Shown piece by piece: positions 62,977 to 64,000 of a stretch of DNA of 64,000 nucleotides. The notes under the pieces are model-generated. The model did no database searches. It worked only from the letters and a program-made list of their open reading frames with translations, and had not been told where the DNA came from. Source of the stretch: an uncultured Eubacteriales bacterium (GTDB lineage Bacteria > Bacillota > Clostridia > Oscillospirales > Acutalibacteraceae); the NCBI GenBank assembly GCA_934725425.1, contig CAKVAX010000001.1, positions 310,001 through 374,000 of the forward strand, given 5' to 3'. The position numbers were made by a program, and so were the translations under genes. Every line of letters begins with the position of its first letter. The stretch's first letter is position 1.

Positions 62977-63822
62977 TCAAGAAGGGCGTACTCCACCGTG
63001 CTTTTTATACCAACAATCAGGCCACAGTGGGTTCTCTGCTTCTTTAATATTGTTCACATCTACGTAATCACTTTCTTCTTTGCGAATTTTCCTTGCAACA
63101 ACCACCGTCCTAAAGTCTTTAAACTCATAAGAACATGTAGACAATGTGATAAGTTGGTCATTTTCATCAACATCTACCGGGAAATATATAAGCGATCTCT
63201 TTTTTACGTTTTTAACAAATTCCATAAACTTTCCTTTTCCAAAAGAAGAAATTTGATAATTAAAAATTTCTCCCTGTTCAGGCAAAGTATTGGTTTTAAA
63301 AATAGAGATAACTTTATATTTTCTTGTTTCATTTAATGTATCAAAATTTATAATGGGATTTTCTCTACAAAAATTTACGTCACTAAATTTTAAAATATTA
63401 GCAAACATCTCGCCGTTTCTCATATGGTGTCCGTGCAAAATTACGTTTTTGGAATCGGTTCCGGCGGTACAAACCGCATCTATAAAAATGCTCCCGTACT
63501 GAGAGTACTCTTTTTTATAATTATGCGTTAAATAATAGTTTCGATCATCTTCCGAAGATTGTACAACCGGATAATTCACCCTTGTATTGCTTATATTTAT
63601 CCAAGCTTTTATGTCCGGATTTATTTTTATAAGGTCCGAAAATCTTTCTTCCTGAGATTCCTCTTTGGTATCATCATTATCATAATAAATTTGCTGAGCT
63701 TCTTCCGCTAATTTACTTTCTTTATAGTAATCTATAACCACTATTTTCACTATCATCCACAGGCTAATCATTAAAACTATAAAAGCTAATATTCGTATAA
63801 TTTTTCTAATAATTTTAATCAC
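62977..63822 (-). CDS. srtB: class B sortase
   Basis: A membrane-anchored transpeptidase that links proteins with LPxTG-like signals to the wall. One N-terminal helix (ILAFIVLMISLWMIVKIVVI), then the sortase domain: NTRVNYPVVQSSEDDRNYYL, HGHHMRNGEMFANIL (catalytic His), TLSTCSYEF (catalytic Cys) and RTVVVARKI (Arg). The frame runs up to 63924, which would overlap the upstream gene and its terminator hairpin. I prefer the GTG at 63822, though its ribosome site is tight, so the start is uncertain. Likely substrates in this window are the two IPKTG proteins. Confidence 0.9.
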   Translation of the reverse strand: MIKIIRKIIRILAFIVLMISLWMIVKIVVIDYYKESKLAEEAQQIYYDNDDTKEESQEERFSDLIKINPDIKAWINISNTRVNYPVVQSSEDDRNYYLTHNYKKEYSQYGSIFIDAVCTAGTDSKNVILHGHHMRNGEMFANILKFSDVNFCRENPIINFDTLNETRKYKVISIFKTNTLPEQGEIFNYQISSFGKGKFMEFVKNVKKRSLIYFPVDVDENDQLITLSTCSYEFKDFRTVVVARKIRKEESDYVDVNNIKEAENPLWPDCWYKKHGGVRPS

Positions 63823-63840
63823 TTCCTCACACAAACAAGA

Positions 63841-63863
63841 AGAAAGCTCATGCTCAGCTTTCT
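63841..63863 (-). terminator. hairpin after the zinc-ribbon gene
   Basis: Perfect 8-base stem agaaagct with a 7-base loop, then TCTTCTTG on the minus strand, just past the stop at 63878. Confidence 0.6.
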
Positions 63864-63877
63864 TCTTTCCGTGATTA

Positions 63878-64000
63878 TTATTTTTCAAATTCCGAAAAAT
63901 CGTCAGATTCTTCCAGAGGTTCACTGCAAGAATTTTTTAATTCTTTTCCGCATTTTCCGCAATAAGAATCGTTGACATTATTTGCATTGCCACATTCTTT
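63878..64000 (-). CDS. C-terminal part of a zinc-ribbon protein
   Basis: Runs off the right edge. The visible end reads KECGNANNVNDSYCGKCGKE, then an acidic tail ending ..DDFSEFEK. The CxxC pair is a zinc ribbon with its first Cys pair cut at the window end. No more can be said. Confidence 0.7.
   Translation of the reverse strand, partial: KECGNANNVNDSYCGKCGKELKNSCSEPLEESDDFSEFEK

Overview
The window is AT-rich (about one third GC by eye), with strong AGGAGG-type ribosome binding sites, TTGACA/TATAAT promoters, frequent GTG and TTG starts, and intrinsic terminators. The housekeeping set points to a low-GC Gram-positive of the Clostridia (Oscillospirales-like): cdaA-ybbR, nusB-xseA-xseB-ispA-dxs, ispE, ispF, metG, smpB-ssrA, queH, rarA, class B sortase. 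No rRNA, CRISPR array or intact transposase was seen. Many genes encode predicted exported proteins, and two of these carry ATP-binding catalytic domains, so a host-associated or even intracellular life is plausible (inference).

Layout. 1-12.2 kb: three giant, hydrophilic, alpha-helical proteins on the minus strand. Each has its own near-consensus promoter, and all share a C-terminal module. The first runs off the left edge. 12.5-17.9 kb: a WxL surface-protein cluster (two WxL proteins and a DUF916/DUF3324 partner), then a protein joining a Nif11-like double-glycine leader, a signal-peptide-like segment and an intact kinase (APH-like) active site. 17.9-20.2 kb: a sigma-70-like gene, a 46-residue secreted Cys-containing peptide behind a Spo0A-box-like site, and a 7-TM protein fused to a Spo0A-C-like DNA-binding domain. 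20.3-35.7 kb: two sortase-anchored paralogues in inverted orientation with nearly identical ends. They bracket gdhA, smpB-ssrA and an accessory island with decayed serine recombinases, a 128-bp direct repeat, a GNAT operon, small secreted proteins and a new two-member family, one member of which is broken by a 1-base frameshift. 35.8-47.1 kb: conserved core genes. 47.3-49.3 kb: a radical SAM/SPASM enzyme with three tandem double-glycine precursor peptides, a likely uncharacterised RiPP locus. 49.3-64 kb: isoprenoid, tRNA synthetase and repair genes, two tRNAs, a GH25-LysM lysozyme-like protein, an AAA+ ATPase with a signal peptide, peptide deformylase and sortase B.

How the parts fit. Dxs, IspF, IspE and IspA give four steps of the MEP/isoprenoid pathway. 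Sortase B could anchor the two IPKTG proteins. The WxL proteins and their partner would sit on the wall. The double-glycine leaders of the RiPP precursors and of the kinase protein imply a C39-type peptidase/transporter elsewhere in the genome. The best candidates for undescribed systems are the peptide plus 7TM-Spo0A-C receptor (18.6-20.1 kb), the exported kinase (16.5 kb), the exported AAA+ ATPase (60.4 kb), the RiPP locus (47.3 kb) and the giant-protein trio (0-12 kb).
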